From positions 28,865,666 to 28,929,665 of the forward strand of contig OX485807.1 of NCBI GenBank assembly GCA_950295325.1: a DNA stretch of 64,000 nucleotides, given 5' to 3'. A program made the translations under genes and the position numbers. Below the pieces are notes generated by a model, which was not told the origin of the DNA, made no database searches, and was given only the letters and a program-made list of their open reading frames with translations. Each line of letters starts with the position of its first letter. Position 1 is the stretch's first letter. The DNA is from Polytrichum commune (Eukaryota; Streptophyta; Polytrichopsida; Polytrichales; Polytrichaceae). Positions 35,883 through 48,265 of the stretch are shown here, in pieces.

Positions 35883-36893
35883 GGCCGTCACAGTGTTGAG
35901 AGTTCTCAAGATATTCTTGCCTTCACCCTTATCTAAGAGCACCCCACTCCAATTACAGCTGAATTGTTAGCTTTCATAAGGCGACACCGCGGGGGTTAAA
36001 TCGCAGAAATTTCCAGACGTCATAAGACACACTTCACTCTCGATCGACAAGCCATCGGTTCTTATTAAGGTGTACTAATGACCTTTAAATTTCGTTCGGG
36101 ATCTTTAGGTCTCCAAAAATTCTACTGTAATTGGTACGGACTGTCCTAAGGGAGCCAGAAACAGGGCTGTGGAGCTTGTAATCAGACAGCGCCACAAAAG
36201 ATTATATATATCACTCCTGCACAATCGTGTTCTTCCATAGCGCGCAAACACTCTCGATACTCTGATGAATTATGACTGCGTGCTCAGGTGTATACAGACA
36301 ACGATTAACAGCACCTCATGACCAGTCTGGTCAACAACTGTGAGAAAACTTTATACCACAAAAGTGTTTGCTTACATACCGTGGCAAAGCAGAGTGCTGC
36401 TGATCCCTGCTCTACAGCTTGTGACGCTTTCTTAATAACCCTTGTTGTGCCCTCGAGTATTGTCTCCCGTAATGGCGGTGAAGTAGCTCATGTCCGTGCG
36501 ATCGAGAGCGCATGTGCCATCACAGCTGATCTCTTGAACCCTCAGGCCGGCTCGTCGAGGTAGTGGAACGATGCAATACCTCATATGGCTTCAGATTCCT
36601 CCAGAACACATCAACTTTAATCGTCTGGAAGTCGAACAGCTTCCTCCCGAGCATCAATCAGAGCACCTCTCTCTATGTCTCAATGCCCATTTGATCCTCT
36701 GCCACCGACTGGAGGTGCAAAGATGAACCTCAGTAGAAAAGTGCCCCAACCTGGCAAACAATTCTGTACTTCCAGTGCAACACACGTACAGAGATAATGA
36801 TGAAGACAGTCTCAGAATGACTCTGACCGATCCACTTGCCTACAGGGATTGAACAGAGACCACGTGTGAAGCTCCAAGCAGCAACAGTGTGGA
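35883..36893. promoter_or_regulatory. Upstream region of RDR gene
   Basis: About 1 kb upstream of the RDR start, not clearly coding. No TATA box or leader intron could be assigned with confidence. On the minus strand, weak leucine-rich peptide fragments appear towards 36.7-37.0 kb. Confidence 0.35.
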
Positions 36894-37171
36894 GCTCCAG
36901 AAGCTTAGGAAAGTCAGTCAACCGTGGAATCGTCGAGGCAACAGAGTGGAAAGCATGAGTTGCTGCACTGAACATACATACATTAGTTACACCGCGAGGG
37001 ATTCGATGCAATCGCCTTGCTCCATGGAGAGGTTGCGAAGCTCAGGAAATTCAGCCAGCCATGGAATGATCGCGACAACAGAGTGGAACGCATTGATCGC
37101 TGCACGAAACATACACAGATCATAAGTTTATATACAATGTGGGATTCAATTCAACCGCCTTCAAGCAGCAG
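36894..37171 (-). repeat. Tandem duplication (~138 bp) with LRR-like reading
   Basis: Units 36894-37031 and 37032-37171 share GAAGCT-AGGAAA, GGAATC/GATCG and CAACAGAGTGGAA in order. On the minus strand the units read related peptides (AFHSVASTIPRLTDFPKLLE and AFHSVVAIIPWLAEFPELRN). These look like fragments of a leucine-rich or F-box-type protein. The frame is broken between the units. Most likely a pseudogene remnant; the family is uncertain. Confidence 0.5.
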
Positions 37172-37713
37172 TGGATCAAAAGCTCCAGATCCTTACCTAA
37201 TTCACGCAGTCATAGGTCGTTGATGCAGAATTAGGTTGCTTGATTCGTAACAGCTTTGGGCTACTATACTGTCGGTGTTTTTTTATAAAACTCTTTCTTT
37301 TAACCTCTCTCCATGCAAGTGGCCTGTCATTCTGCCAATTCATGTCATTATGATGTGGTATTCCTAGTAGAAGCACCTCTTTCCCCCACATTACCGATTG
37401 TGCATAATTAAACACATGTACTGAGTCAACATGGACACAATTATAACTTACTGTACATGGCCATTGAGTAATTGGCACTCTTCTTGATTGACAACCTCTA
37501 TTTGAGTGGTACCATATTCCAAGGCTTGTCGGTAAAACTTTATCAGACACCACAGAGACGCATGGTACTATGTGATTGAACTTTGTGCTCCAAACACTTG
37601 GACATCATTTTAAGTTCACTACACTAAATATTATATCGGACACCACAGAGACACATTGTACTATATATGTGATTGAACTTTGTGCTCAAAACATCAGTTT
37701 AAGTTCACTACAC
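37172..37713. other. Gene-free spacer before Harbinger element
   Basis: No coding signal. It contains a short local duplication: GACACCACAGAGACGCATGG-like and TGTGATTGAACTTTGTGCTC words occur at about 37546-37593 and again at about 37639-37687. Confidence 0.6.
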
Positions 37714-37976
37714 TAAGGCCCTCTTTACACTAGAAACGAGAAGTCGTGGAGAAAACCGGCCAAGGGCCATGGCTCATTCTTGAGAAGCCAAACTTTGAAT
37801 TTGACGTCCTTTGGATATAGTGTAAAGTGAGAAGGGGCCACAAAATAATGTGCTGATTTTTTTAATATAATTCTAATATAGGGTTGATCGCAACTTCCAC
37901 TCCACTACCTCTCTTTTCTACCCCAAGACCGGTCTTTCTTTCTCGTTTTTGCCTTGTTTACTGAAATTTCAGCACT

Positions 37977-39392
37977 ATGGAGGAGAGGAGGAAGAAGCTT
38001 GTGGTGATGATGGTCTTGTATTGGTGTCTCTACATGATTACGCAGCATGTTAACAACATGCAAGCTTTGATTTTACAAGGTGAGTGGACGAATGTTGCAA
38101 TTTTTAGCATTTGCCTTCAAAGTTTAGGGTTTAGAAAGAGAACTGTTTGGAGTTTTGAGAGGCCATATGGCTTTGTAGACCGGTATTTGTTGGGTTCGTT
38201 TACGGAGAAGATGTTTAAGGAAATGACTCGTGTCTCGCATGCTATATTCAGATTTTTATGTGAGAAATTAGATCCGTTTTTGAAAAAACAGCATACTAAT
38301 TTCAGAAGACCAATTTCTGTAGAAGAGAGGGTTGCAATGTCTTTGGCTAGACTTGGTACAGGAGATGGGTTGCGTATGGTTGGAGAGGTATATGGGGTGG
38401 CGGAATGTACAATTTCAAGAATTGTGAGAGAATTTTGTAAAATGGTGAGACTTCATTTGTAAAAGATTTTTATTCAAGTTCCAAATGAAAACAAATTTAA
38501 GATTTTAGCGAAAGAGTTTGAGAGATTGCATAACAGACCTTACATAATAGGAGCCATAAACGGTTCACACATTCCGGTGCTAGCTCCAGTTATTGGTGGA
38601 GAAGATTATTACTGTCGCAAATCTTTTCATTCGGCTTTGTTGCAAGGAATTGTTGATACCAATTGCATATTTTGGGATTATGAATTCGGGTGGGCTGAAA
38701 GCTTGCATGATTGGACTATTTTTCAACAAACCAAAGTAGGAAGAGCTTGTATGGAAGGAAGATTTCTACCGTACAAATTAATTGGAGATGCGGCATATCC
38801 GGTTCGCCCTTGGATGTATTGTCCATTTAAGGGTTGTAATGATGGACTAGAATCTTACAAGGCACATTGGAATTTTATCCAATCTTCAACCCGAATGTGT
38901 GTGGAGCGTGCGTTTGGAATTTTGAAGGGTAGATGGAGAATTATACAAAAAAGAGAAGATGTTCCTTTACGATCAATGGCAGATATTGTATCAACTTGTA
39001 TTATTTTGCATAATTTATGCATCATAACAAAGGACAAGTTTGATGCAATATGGATTGAAGAAGCGGAGGTGGAATTACATAAACGGGTTGAAGAGGGCAC
39101 AGTGAAGGGAGGACAAGTCTTACGAGGAGAACAAGCATCCATTGATGAGGTAAAAGCACGCATTTTGAAATCTAGTACTACAAGAACATTTCAAAATTTT
39201 GAGCAAGAAGAAATTGATGCTGAAGAAGAAGTTTTTTTAATCAAACAAAATGAGAAAAATGCTGATTTATTGAGAAAATCTACCATTGCTCATGAATCCA
39301 TTGCCAAAACATTGTGGCAATACAATTTATCAAAGGACTCGACCATTCAATTTTCAGAATCAAGTAGTGATTCTGATGTTATGGAAGAATAG
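37977..39392 (+). pseudogene. PIF/Harbinger transposase, inactivated
   Basis: HARBI1-like DDE transposase of 471 codons in one frame, interrupted by a single TAA at 38460-38462 (codon 162). The N terminus includes a helical DNA-binding region (RRPISVEERVAMSLARLGTG). The catalytic core follows: GAINGSHIPV, where the family has GAIDGTHI (AAC at 38559, residue 195, so Asp to Asn), then GDAAYPVRPW (Asp271), then VERAFGILKGRWR (Glu310). Loss of the first acidic residue alone should abolish cleavage. The C terminus is acidic and Ser-rich. The upstream ATG at 37977 lies 260 bp inside the left terminus. No intron is needed. Confidence 0.95.
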
Positions 39393-40791
39393 CTACAATT
39401 TTTCTAGAATTGCTGCCATATGCCTATCCATGTTCTTCAATAAAGCTGTGCTTTCTTGAAAAGTTGTAAGAAAGCTAGAAGAATTTGAGACAACCTTTTC
39501 CAAAATGATTTCCAAATTCTCTTGGAATTTTTTCTTTTTCTTCTCTTGTTTTGGAGTAACCTCACGATCTTGCAAATCTGATGGTGTTTTGTCTTCATCG
39601 TTTTCATCTTCACCTTTAGTGGCACTTGCTGGAATTTGGTTTTTTACACATGCACGTGTAGAATTCCAGACATCCAGTTGGTCAAACCACTTACAGTCTT
39701 GATGCCTATCCGAACCAGAAATCTCATTGGCCCTCTTGTCATTTTTATACTCTGCGTAAATGGTTTTGTACTTCTTCTTGCATGATTCTCATGAGCGGTC
39801 AAAGCCACGAATGGCCGCCACCATCATTGCTTGCAATTTTAACCATGTATTAATCCCTGAAATTTTACATTATAAGTCATTAGTGCAATTATATACAAGC
39901 ATATGATAGTGAAAACGTCCTGAAAATGTCAAAAAAACAACCGAAAGGGCCTCATTTGAGGCCCTCAAGAATGCAGACAGCATAGGTAGTGACCGGAAAA
40001 ACCCATAATGTTCGTCAAGACACGTGCATGACTCATTTCTGCCGGGTATAACCCCCCCCCCCCCCCCCGCGTTGAGAGTTGGCCGTAGAGCCTAGAAAAT
40101 GCATTTGGCATGTAAGGACCCATAGACTTGGAAAGAAAGCTAGGTAGGCCAATTCCTGGTTGAAGCTTTGAAAATTTATGAAAACCATTCATGTGTACAA
40201 AAAATTAAAAAACCAAAAAATAAAACACATATACAAACCTTGTTTTTTTGCACATCTTAAAAATTCTTCTTCCATCTCTTCCCGAATTGATATCAAGGTT
40301 TCAACCTCGTAATCTCGCCACTTCCGACTTGCATTTTCTTCTTCCGAATCTGAACCAGCCAGATTCACCACTTCTTTTGTTGCGTTCTTTGTTGTGATCT
40401 CCATTTTCTTCTTCTTTGCTGGAGCATTTATTTTTCCTCCTTTTGGTGGTCGTCCTCTCTTCTTTACTACAGGTACATCTTCTCCATTTAGTGCCTTTAC
40501 TGCAGCCCGGATTGCCTCCTCCTCCTTCATATCCATCAAGTAATTTCTTGCATTTGAACTCGGTGTCACTTCCTCACTTGATGGTTGCAAATTTGAACCA
40601 TTACAAGGAGGCATTCCAAGAGGCATAAAATATCTAGGACTACCAGTACCAAAATGATCAAAATTTGAAACATGCATTTGAAGAGAAATGGGCTGAAATT
40701 GGGGTTGAGAGTAGCTCATCCAAGGCGAATTTTGACTCCATGCTTGTCCTTGAGATTGAGAGAATTCTCCATCTTGGGAGTAGCCTTCCAT
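39393..40791 (-). pseudogene. Harbinger Myb/SANT-like accessory protein, one stop codon
   Basis: Second gene of PIF/Harbinger elements, a trihelix/Myb-like DNA-binding protein that works with the transposase on element ends. Exons, 5' to 3': 40791-40239 and 39856-39393, joined in phase 1 across a GT-AG intron. The N terminus is rich in Gln/Ser/Pro. An AT-hook-like KKRGRPPKGG precedes the SANT-like region (WRDYEVETLISIREEMEEEF, then CKKKYKTIYAEYKNDKR, WFDQLDVW). A TGA at 39789-39791 interrupts the SANT-like domain; otherwise the frame is open to the TAG at 39393-39395. The C terminus is Lys-rich then helical. Its stop codon abuts that of the transposase with no base between. Confidence 0.9.
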
Positions 40792-41369
40792 TGTAATGAA
40801 CACAATGCAAAAAATATTTGGGCAAAATAATATCGATGGTGCAAAATAATTTGAGCAAAAATAAATAGCAAATAATTGGGCAAAAAAACATGCAAAAACA
40901 AGCAAATCTATACTTCTTTCTGGTCACACATGAGGAAGAAGAAAAAGATGACTTCGAATGATCAAGGAGCTGCCTTTAAGGACGAAAATCGGGAATGAAT
41001 AGTAATAGCTGTTGGGTAGAAAACGGGTAAACAAATGGCCGTCAGTAAAAGTGGCCATTCTGAAAAATTATTAAAAAAATGAAAATGATTGGCTGTGAGA
41101 ATTTCGGCCAAACGGCCCCCCCCCGGATTTGCGTCAGGCCCACCTCTCGAGGTGGGCTTGATGAAAAATCCGGGGGTCTTGGAAAATGTGTCTTCTTGCT
41201 GCCACCAAGGACAAAAGTGTTCTCCATGTCATTTTCTCCTCGTTTTGTCCTTTGGGCTGAAAATTTCGGGTGTAAAGTGACCTGGAATGGTCTTCTCGAT
41301 TTCTACGCATCCCATTGGCTGAAATTTCTTTTCTCACGGCCCCTCGCCTCTAGTGTAAAGAGGGTCTAA

Positions 41370-43204
41370 GTATTGTATCTAGTGTCACCAATTCTATTTG
41401 TCTTGCTCAATCCTCATTGTAATGTCACCAACACTAATTGTAAACCTAACACTATTTGTCATGCCTCGTAAACAAATTTGGGCATAATGAATTTACAAGG
41501 TCGCAAATACTGCCACTTACGGAGTGGTTTTCATCCAATTTTATTCTCACCCATGACATGACAACATTTCATCACAAAAACTTCTGGAATGCAGTATATA
41601 CCAAACTTTGTTTCACTAATTCGCATCTGGATGAACTGAAAGTAACTTGGGATGACAATACTTGTAAACTGATTCATAAGAAGTGGCATTGGACAAGTTA
41701 CCATAGTGACATAAAAATACCACATGACACTAAATACAATATGTAGTGTAGTTGACATAATCTAGAGGGTTTAAGTGAGCATTTTAAAAAGAAAGAGAAT
41801 AGTTTTGCATCTCAACTTTGATTTTGATATTGGACATGATTAATCTTCATGATTCTCAATTGCTAAGTGGATGAGACAATTTCCAATCCAATCCATGGTC
41901 ACAATTCTCTATGGAGTTGGAAGGGCCCCACAATAAGCTCTCAAGGAGGGCAGTGTGTTAAAAAGTTAAGGATATAGGTGCGAACAACCACTATTTTATA
42001 GGAAGTCCTTACTTTCAATTCTCTTCTTTTTTTCACATGCTATCATTGTAGAATTTTCTACTTTGGGTTAATAGAAAAATGGCTTGCATTACTTATAATT
42101 CCAAATTACTTATTATTCCATATCCTATAGTACTTTAAAGATGTCCAATGCCATTTTTGATACCCTATATTACTCTTAAGTCCATTTATAATTTTTTGTC
42201 CCCATGTTTTTAAAATACCCTATCATTTGTTCGCACGTATATTGCTACTCCAACCAATGACTACCCCCCCCCCCCCCCGAGAATAAGCTATTATACCTTG
42301 TGTGAAAGGCAAGTAATGTGGGATCCAAATCCATAAAAGAAAACACAATTTTTGGAATCTCAAGTTTCCATCACCCTCAGGATTCTAGAATATGCAAGTG
42401 GAGCTCGGTTCAATTTGTAACTTTTGACATGTAGAGAACTCACATTTGTTAACATTGGATGCTTTTATAAGGAACATAATAACAATAATAATAATAATAT
42501 GCTTGACAATAATGTTGTGTCTATAGTTGTAGCCCTTCTTTTTGGGCCATTTCAAATCCACAAGCATTTAAGCGATTCTTGGATCGGCTCTAAAATCGTC
42601 CAATTATGTTAGCAATTGCAAATCATGTCCATTATCGTTTCAAGTTTCAAAATTGAAATTGAGATGCAAAAACGGTTTATAGAAGGTCAAATGTGAATGC
42701 TCCCAAATAACTTCAAATGGTCACATAGAACCTCTCCATTAAGTGAATGATTGAGCCTAAAATGACAAATTCTTTATAAGCACATAATCAACGACTTTGT
42801 CTCACTTTTTGGCATGTCATGTTTGTATATGACGACATGACAACATACCCAAATCCGTCATATTGGAAAATTGTCCTTCTTGGGTTGGTCTTGTCCTAGC
42901 AATGTAAATTAGGGCATGCCACACCAATCAACACCAACCCCATTCTTCACAAGGAGGTAACCATTGTGTGAGGAGCCCTAACACATATAGGAGACAAGAA
43001 TTCACAAGACTTGACTGAGCTTAGGTATTTCCATTGAGACACGGAAAACATTGATGTCACCCTCGTTCTTATGAATTAGGTATTTTTCCTCTCTTGTAGA
43101 CGAGCACTATTTGAAGGTCACAAACTTTGTGGTTTGTTTCTAAGTTCATCCATCCATAAGGTGAAAACATGATGAACTATTTTATATCATGAAAATGAAA
43201 TTGT
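41370..43204. other. Gene-free stretch
   Basis: AT-rich DNA with no recognisable gene. It contains a 15-base C run at 42264-42278 and an (AAT)n run at about 42480-42500. Open frames 41456-41746 and 42385-42612 have no domain. Confidence 0.5.
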
Positions 43205-43212
43205 AATGCTTG

Positions 43213-44071
43213 CACGGGGAGGTCACTGGCGAAAATCGTAGAAACAACATGCGATAAAAAAATAGGGTCTAATATATTCATTGTAGGTAAATTTTGAAAA
43301 AAAACGTACATATAATATAGGGGGTTTTAGAATAATGAAACATGTTGACATGTAGAATAGCATCACATATAATGGCATCTTTTATCTAGTCAGTACATGT
43401 AAAATAAAGTGGAAACAATTACTAGGGTAGGGTCTATGCTAGTGGATGAAAAAAGGAAATTTTCTATTAAAAATGCTTGGATGGATGACTTTGCACGTTG
43501 GCTTGCTTGAACGTTACTGAACCAACGGTTCCAATGTGGAGTTAATGGCCTCTACCCACGTGTCGGGAGGGAAAATTTCGGCGCTTTGTTTGACTTTATT
43601 TCACAGTTTAAGACAATGCTTCAGTTGCATGCCTTTTCCTTAGGTTTATTGTTTTGATTTAATTCATGTGAGTTTAGCATTGTAGTTGAACTTCACAATT
43701 CATGGTTGTAGGAAGAGAAATGTCCTTCATGAAAAAAATGTCGCTTACATAACCAAAAGAAAATGGGGTGTATGAAATACAATGCGGTTTAAGAAAAAAA
43801 TGGACAACGATTGGGCTCCGAGAAAAAAAAATTGGGGTAAAGTCAAAAAAAAATTTGGTTACTTGGAATATAAGAAAAAAATAGGGTATTTTTAAATGAT
43901 TCCACCAAAAAGGTATAATGAGTGATAGGGTGTATTAAAATACTAGCATTTACCTTTATTTCAAAAAATACCATACCTTATAATCTTTTTTTGTAAGGTA
44001 AATAACCCCCCGATAAATAGGTCCTGAGCGCACATGTATGCATTAATTAAAGAGGGAGTGACCTCCCCTTG
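43213..44071. mobile_element. hAT-like MITE, copy 1 (859 bp)
   Basis: Left end CACGGGGAGGTCACT; right end, read inward, CAAGGGGAGGTCACT. It is flanked by AATGCTTG (43205-43212) and GATGCTTG (44072-44079), an 8-bp target duplication with one mismatch. The interior has A-rich runs and no coding capacity. It shares its ends with the element at 58020-58415. An 8-bp duplication and CA-initial ends suggest hAT; Mutator-like is the alternative. Confidence 0.75.
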
Positions 44072-44079
44072 GATGCTTG

Positions 44080-46511
44080 TTTGCAGTAGAGATAGCATCA
44101 CAAATATGGAATTAGTCTAACTATACCGAATTGAATAAACTAAGTTGAATTGAGGTATCTGACAACTTACAGGGACATGTATTTACTAGAGTCTCTTCAA
44201 CCATGATAGTTGAGGTCACATGCATGCCATGAGTTTGGCAATCAATAAGCTTTAGCCAATAGTAGAAGCTTGTGTAAGTAGTTTAGTTACCTATGTCACT
44301 TATGCATCATAAACATCACTACCAACATCTTATAGGATAACAAGATATTATTATTCTACTTTCAAACATGCCTTACCATGATAGTAATGGGAATATGTTG
44401 CTTGGTTGGTACACATGATAAAAGGCGGTTTCCAAATGTAGTGTCTAGGTCCAAAGAAACTCCAAAATCAAGCAATCATAGTGAGTGGCAACAAACAACA
44501 AGAACACAATTATTTTACATTAACGACCACGTCCAATGCTTGTCAAAATGAAGTGGTGCCTACTCTTGGTATTGTTTTGGTGAGATAAAATGATTGTCCC
44601 GAGTCCCAACTTGTGATAAAGTTCCACCAAGTCTCAGGATTCAAACTAAGACCAAAGTTTGACTTAAAGTTGGACCAATGCTCAACAAACCATCATATTA
44701 TATACATTGTGGCCATGAACTTCATGAATGTTCTCGACTTCCTAAATTGGATTAAGATCTTCAATTCATATGGTATTACAAGTTTGTATATCTTATTCAG
44801 ATGAGTGATAATTCATTAGAAATTCTTGGGAATGTGAGCAAGATAGACTCAGTATTTGCTTCACTTGAGCAAGATTTGAAAACCATATAAATTTCACCAA
44901 AATCTTCACATTAGAGGCTCATTATCATGCTCAAAAGACTTAGCAAAATATGTCAAGTGATAGCTCGTTCAAAACATCTCGAAATGCTCTACGAGGTAGA
45001 GCCACCGTGTGCTAGATTTGAGTTAAAACTTTGTTCAAATATGGAAAATCTTTGTGACTTTTGGGGGGATTATAAGTAAGGCACTTGAATTTTAAACCAA
45101 CACTTTTATAGTGGGGTCAAATATACCAATAACACTTTAGCCCAAAAGTCAAAGACGGGAAGTAGTATTTTGAACTCCAAATTTCTAGGACTTGGACCCC
45201 ATTGAAAACCCATCCTAGTATGTCCATGCGAATTCTACTTTGGTCATATTATTTAGGATTAGCCAGATATTTATAGAACACAAAACATTGTAAACTAGAA
45301 CTAAGGTTCCGAATTATAGTTTTGAGGAATTATTGGTCATTTATTGCACACTTACTAGAATGCAAGGGTGGGTGACTTAAGACACTTGCAATTCAAACCT
45401 CCTAGTGAATTCAACAAGTCTAGTTTATCAAAACATGGTGCAGTGAATGAAACTCGTAAATTGAGCACTCCTTTTGGTTGAGGGGGGGGGGGGGGGGGGA
45501 AACTGCACCCAGGTCAAAGTACATAACCTAAAAGCTTAAAAAAGCTAAGAAGTCTTATTTGAATCAAGGACGTCTAGTTAAAAGTGCACCTTGGACCCAT
45601 TCCATCATTACATACATATGAGACTTGAGCAACACGTCTTATGTCGATGAACGAACAGTCAAGCGATGTTCAAATGTAAACTCATCCCAAGTTGGTGGCA
45701 TATGATTCATTTCTGGTTGTCATTACTATTCTCTTGCTCTCACAAAGCTATGTATTGTTTAAATCACGATTCCAAGCATGAATTTTTTTGATTCCAAATC
45801 AATATTTGAGTTATTTGCAACAACAAAAAATCTTATGAGGTCATGGTCAATTATCCATTTTATCAATGAAAGTGAGGGCTCATATAAGATCTTTGGCGTG
45901 GAGTGAAGGAGTCCCCTCATTATGGGTTATCTAGAGGAGTTGGGCACTTCAAAAATTAGGGAGAAGTTTTTCAGGCTTGGGCAGTTGTGAGGCCAAATCC
46001 ACCACCCTTAGGCGTCCTAGTCCGGGTGATGGCTTTGAGAATCACATGTATTGTTTGTGTCGTAAAAATGCTCCCTTCACATCCCAGGGCGTTCATGGCA
46101 TATTGAATCACTTTGTTTATTAATGGTAGCCTCTTGGCTTGTGGCCGAATTGGCCTCCTCAAGGTTCCAACCGGCGGCCTTGGCAACACAAGTTCTCAGG
46201 GATATTCCCCTTTGGCCTTTGATTATCCTCTCCTTCATTTTACCATTGCTAGAGTCTTCCACTTTCTCCATTGTTATATAAGTGATTGGTTTTTACCACA
46301 AAGGATGTAAGTGTTGAAAAACACTCCCTCAATGGTTAACTTCAAATACATTCGCCTTAGAGGCCACACATAACTCTAACTAGCCTATTGAGTCTAATTC
46401 CTTGTCTACCGCTAATGTAACCCAATGTGGTCTTATCGTTCCACGTGCTAGCCACCACTAAGTGGGATTAGCCTTGCTAATCACCTAGACTACCTAAATA
46501 TGATTAGCCAA
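44080..46511. other. Gene-free stretch
   Basis: No gene recognised. It includes an 18-base G run at 45482-45499. Opposed open frames around 45971-46310 have no known domain. Confidence 0.5.
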
Positions 46512-47168
46512 CCAACCGAACAGTAGCCAACTCCCTTGTGTAGCCAGAGGCTTGGCCGAACAGTAACCAACTCCTTTCTGTAGCCAAGGCTTGGCCGAAC
46601 AGTAGCCAACTCCTTTCTGGAGCCAGAGGCTAGGCCGAACAGTAGCAACTCCCTTCTGTAGCCAGAGGCTTGGCCGAACAGTAACCAACTCCTTTCTGTA
46701 GCCAGAGGTTTGGCCGAACAGTAGCCAGCTCCCTTCTGCGCAGAGGCTTGGCCGAACAATAGCAACTCCCTTCTGTAGCCAAAGGCTTGGCCGAACAGTA
46801 GCAACTCCCTTATGTAGCCAAAGGCTTGGCCGAACAGTAGCAACTCCCTTCTGTAGCCAGAGGCTTGGCCGAACAGTAACCAACTCCTTTCTGTAGCCAA
46901 GGCTTGGCTGAACAGTAGCCAACTCCTTTCTGGAGCCAGAGGCTTGGCCGAACAGTAGCCAACTCCTTTCTGTAGCCCAAGGCTTGGCCGAACAGTAGCC
47001 AGCTCCCTTCTGTAGCCAAGGCTTGGCCGAATAGTAGCCAACTCCTTTCTGTAGCCCAAGGCTTGGCCGAACAGTAGCCAGCTCCCTTCTGTAGCCAAGG
47101 CTTGGCCGAACAGTAGCCAGCTCCCTTCTGTAGCCAAGGCTTGGCCGAACAGTAGCCAGCTCCCTTTA
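46512..47168. repeat. Minisatellite, about 17 copies of a 38-40 bp unit
   Basis: Head-to-tail units of the form CTTGGCCGAACAGTAGCCA followed by ACTCCCTTCTGTAGCCAAGG, 38-40 bp long. Variants (AGCCAGAGG, CTGGAGCC, AGCCCAAGG) recur in order: units 2-3 match units 10-11, and units 12-13 match 14-15, indicating higher-order amplification. Long open frames on the minus strand are a by-product of the repeat lacking stops. Confidence 0.96.
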
Positions 47169-48009
47169 TAACCACTAATCGGACATTCACCATGTCATTT
47201 TCTACTTGAACTAATGAACTAGCCTAACACACATATCATCACTAGCTTTTAAGAGCTCACTCAACTAATTTCACTAATGATCAACTAACATAATTCCCTA
47301 ACCTTACTAAGGTCTAACTAATCCACACCCGTGGCCTCCTAGCTCTAAGAGCTCGCTCCCTTTAGAGGACTTGAGAGAGAGAGCTTAACTAATTAACTTC
47401 ACTAAAAACTAATAATCCACACACGTGGCTCAAGCTCTTAAGAGCTTGCTCCCTTGAGAGCGCTTGATGGAGAGAGAGGAAAATGAGAGAAAAACACCTT
47501 AAGTAGCAGAGAGGGAGAGAGGGAGAGAGGGAGAGAGAGGTGAGGAGAGGGTGAGAGGATTAGCATCCCCCAATCACAATCCTTTAACCCTCTCCTCCAA
47601 AGTAGGGACTAATCCCCATCCACCAAGCTTCCTTCTTCCTAAACTAACAAAGTGGATCCAAAAGTGGGCATTTAACCCGCGGAGCTCACCTTGCCTCACC
47701 TTACCCCCTACTCACATAATCAAGGCATCCTCTTATTGAAATCAACCTTGAAATAATCACACAACACTACCTAATGCCTAAACTTAAATCCACACCACAC
47801 TTCACTCTTTTTATGTTTTGTGAATAATCATAACACCTCAAAGTCAAACTAAATTTGGTTCCGAAGAGTTAATCACCACATGTGGGCACCATTTTGGGCT
47901 CACAGCAGTGACTTGCGCTGCCCGAGGGGCCGGGACCCAAGTTCCCCATAGAGCCAAACCGTTTATGTGGCCTGGCAACCCAAGCAATGAAGCAAACAAC
48001 TAACAAATA
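47169..48009. other. Gene-free stretch with GA-rich tract
   Basis: Contains a purine-rich GAGAGAGGGAGAGAGGGAG tract at about 47465-47540. Two related segments around AAGAGCTCGCTCCCTTTAGAG (47347) and AAGAGCTTGCTCCCTTGAGAG (47439) form a small diverged duplication. No gene. Confidence 0.6.
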
Positions 48010-48029
48010 GGTCTTGTAAGGTAAAGGGC

Positions 48030-48265
48030 AGTGTCCGGAGAGATTTCTGGCATAATTGGTCGAAATCCTAGTGTTTCCAAGTCCAACCGGTTACGTGTTG
48101 TGATCTTTTGGTTTTCTTTCATTACTTTGAGGTATGTTCCATAGATTCCTCCAGAATCATCGGTTTTTTTTTTTGAAAGTCTTGAACTTCAACCGGTTAT
48201 TTCTCAAACTCAACCGGTTCATCTGTAACTAGTGATTGGTTCTACCTGTTCATTGGTAGACGGTG
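48030..48265 (+). repeat. Dispersed AACCGGTT repeat, copy 1
   Basis: One of three related ~230-bp segments (others at 51846-52075 and 61335-61565). It shares AGATTTCTGG-like starts, CCTAGTGTTTCCAAGTCCAA, then CTTCAACCGGTTATTTCTCAAACTCAACCGGTTCA in parts. The palindrome AACCGGTT occurs three times in this copy. Confidence 0.85.

Larger units (their letters stand above)
37717..41366. mobile_element. Full-length PIF/Harbinger DNA transposon, 3650 bp
   Basis: Left terminus GGCCCTCTTTACACTAGA; right terminus, read inward, GACCCTCTTTACACTAGA (17 of 18 match). It is flanked by TAA at 37714-37716 and 41367-41369, the expected target duplication. It carries both genes of the superfamily: a DDE transposase on the plus strand and a Myb/SANT-like protein on the minus strand, converging tail to tail. 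Each has one in-frame stop codon and the transposase has lost a catalytic aspartate, so it is non-autonomous now. The otherwise open frames indicate fairly recent activity. Confidence 0.96.

Noticed and set aside
46512-47168. CRISPR-like array
   Set aside because: Units are contiguous with no unique spacers, and the DNA is eukaryotic.
46490-47193. Minus-strand open frames of 127-215 codons with repeated GSWLLFGQA-like units
   Set aside because: The minisatellite lacks stops in several frames at once. Open frames follow from unit sequence, not selection.
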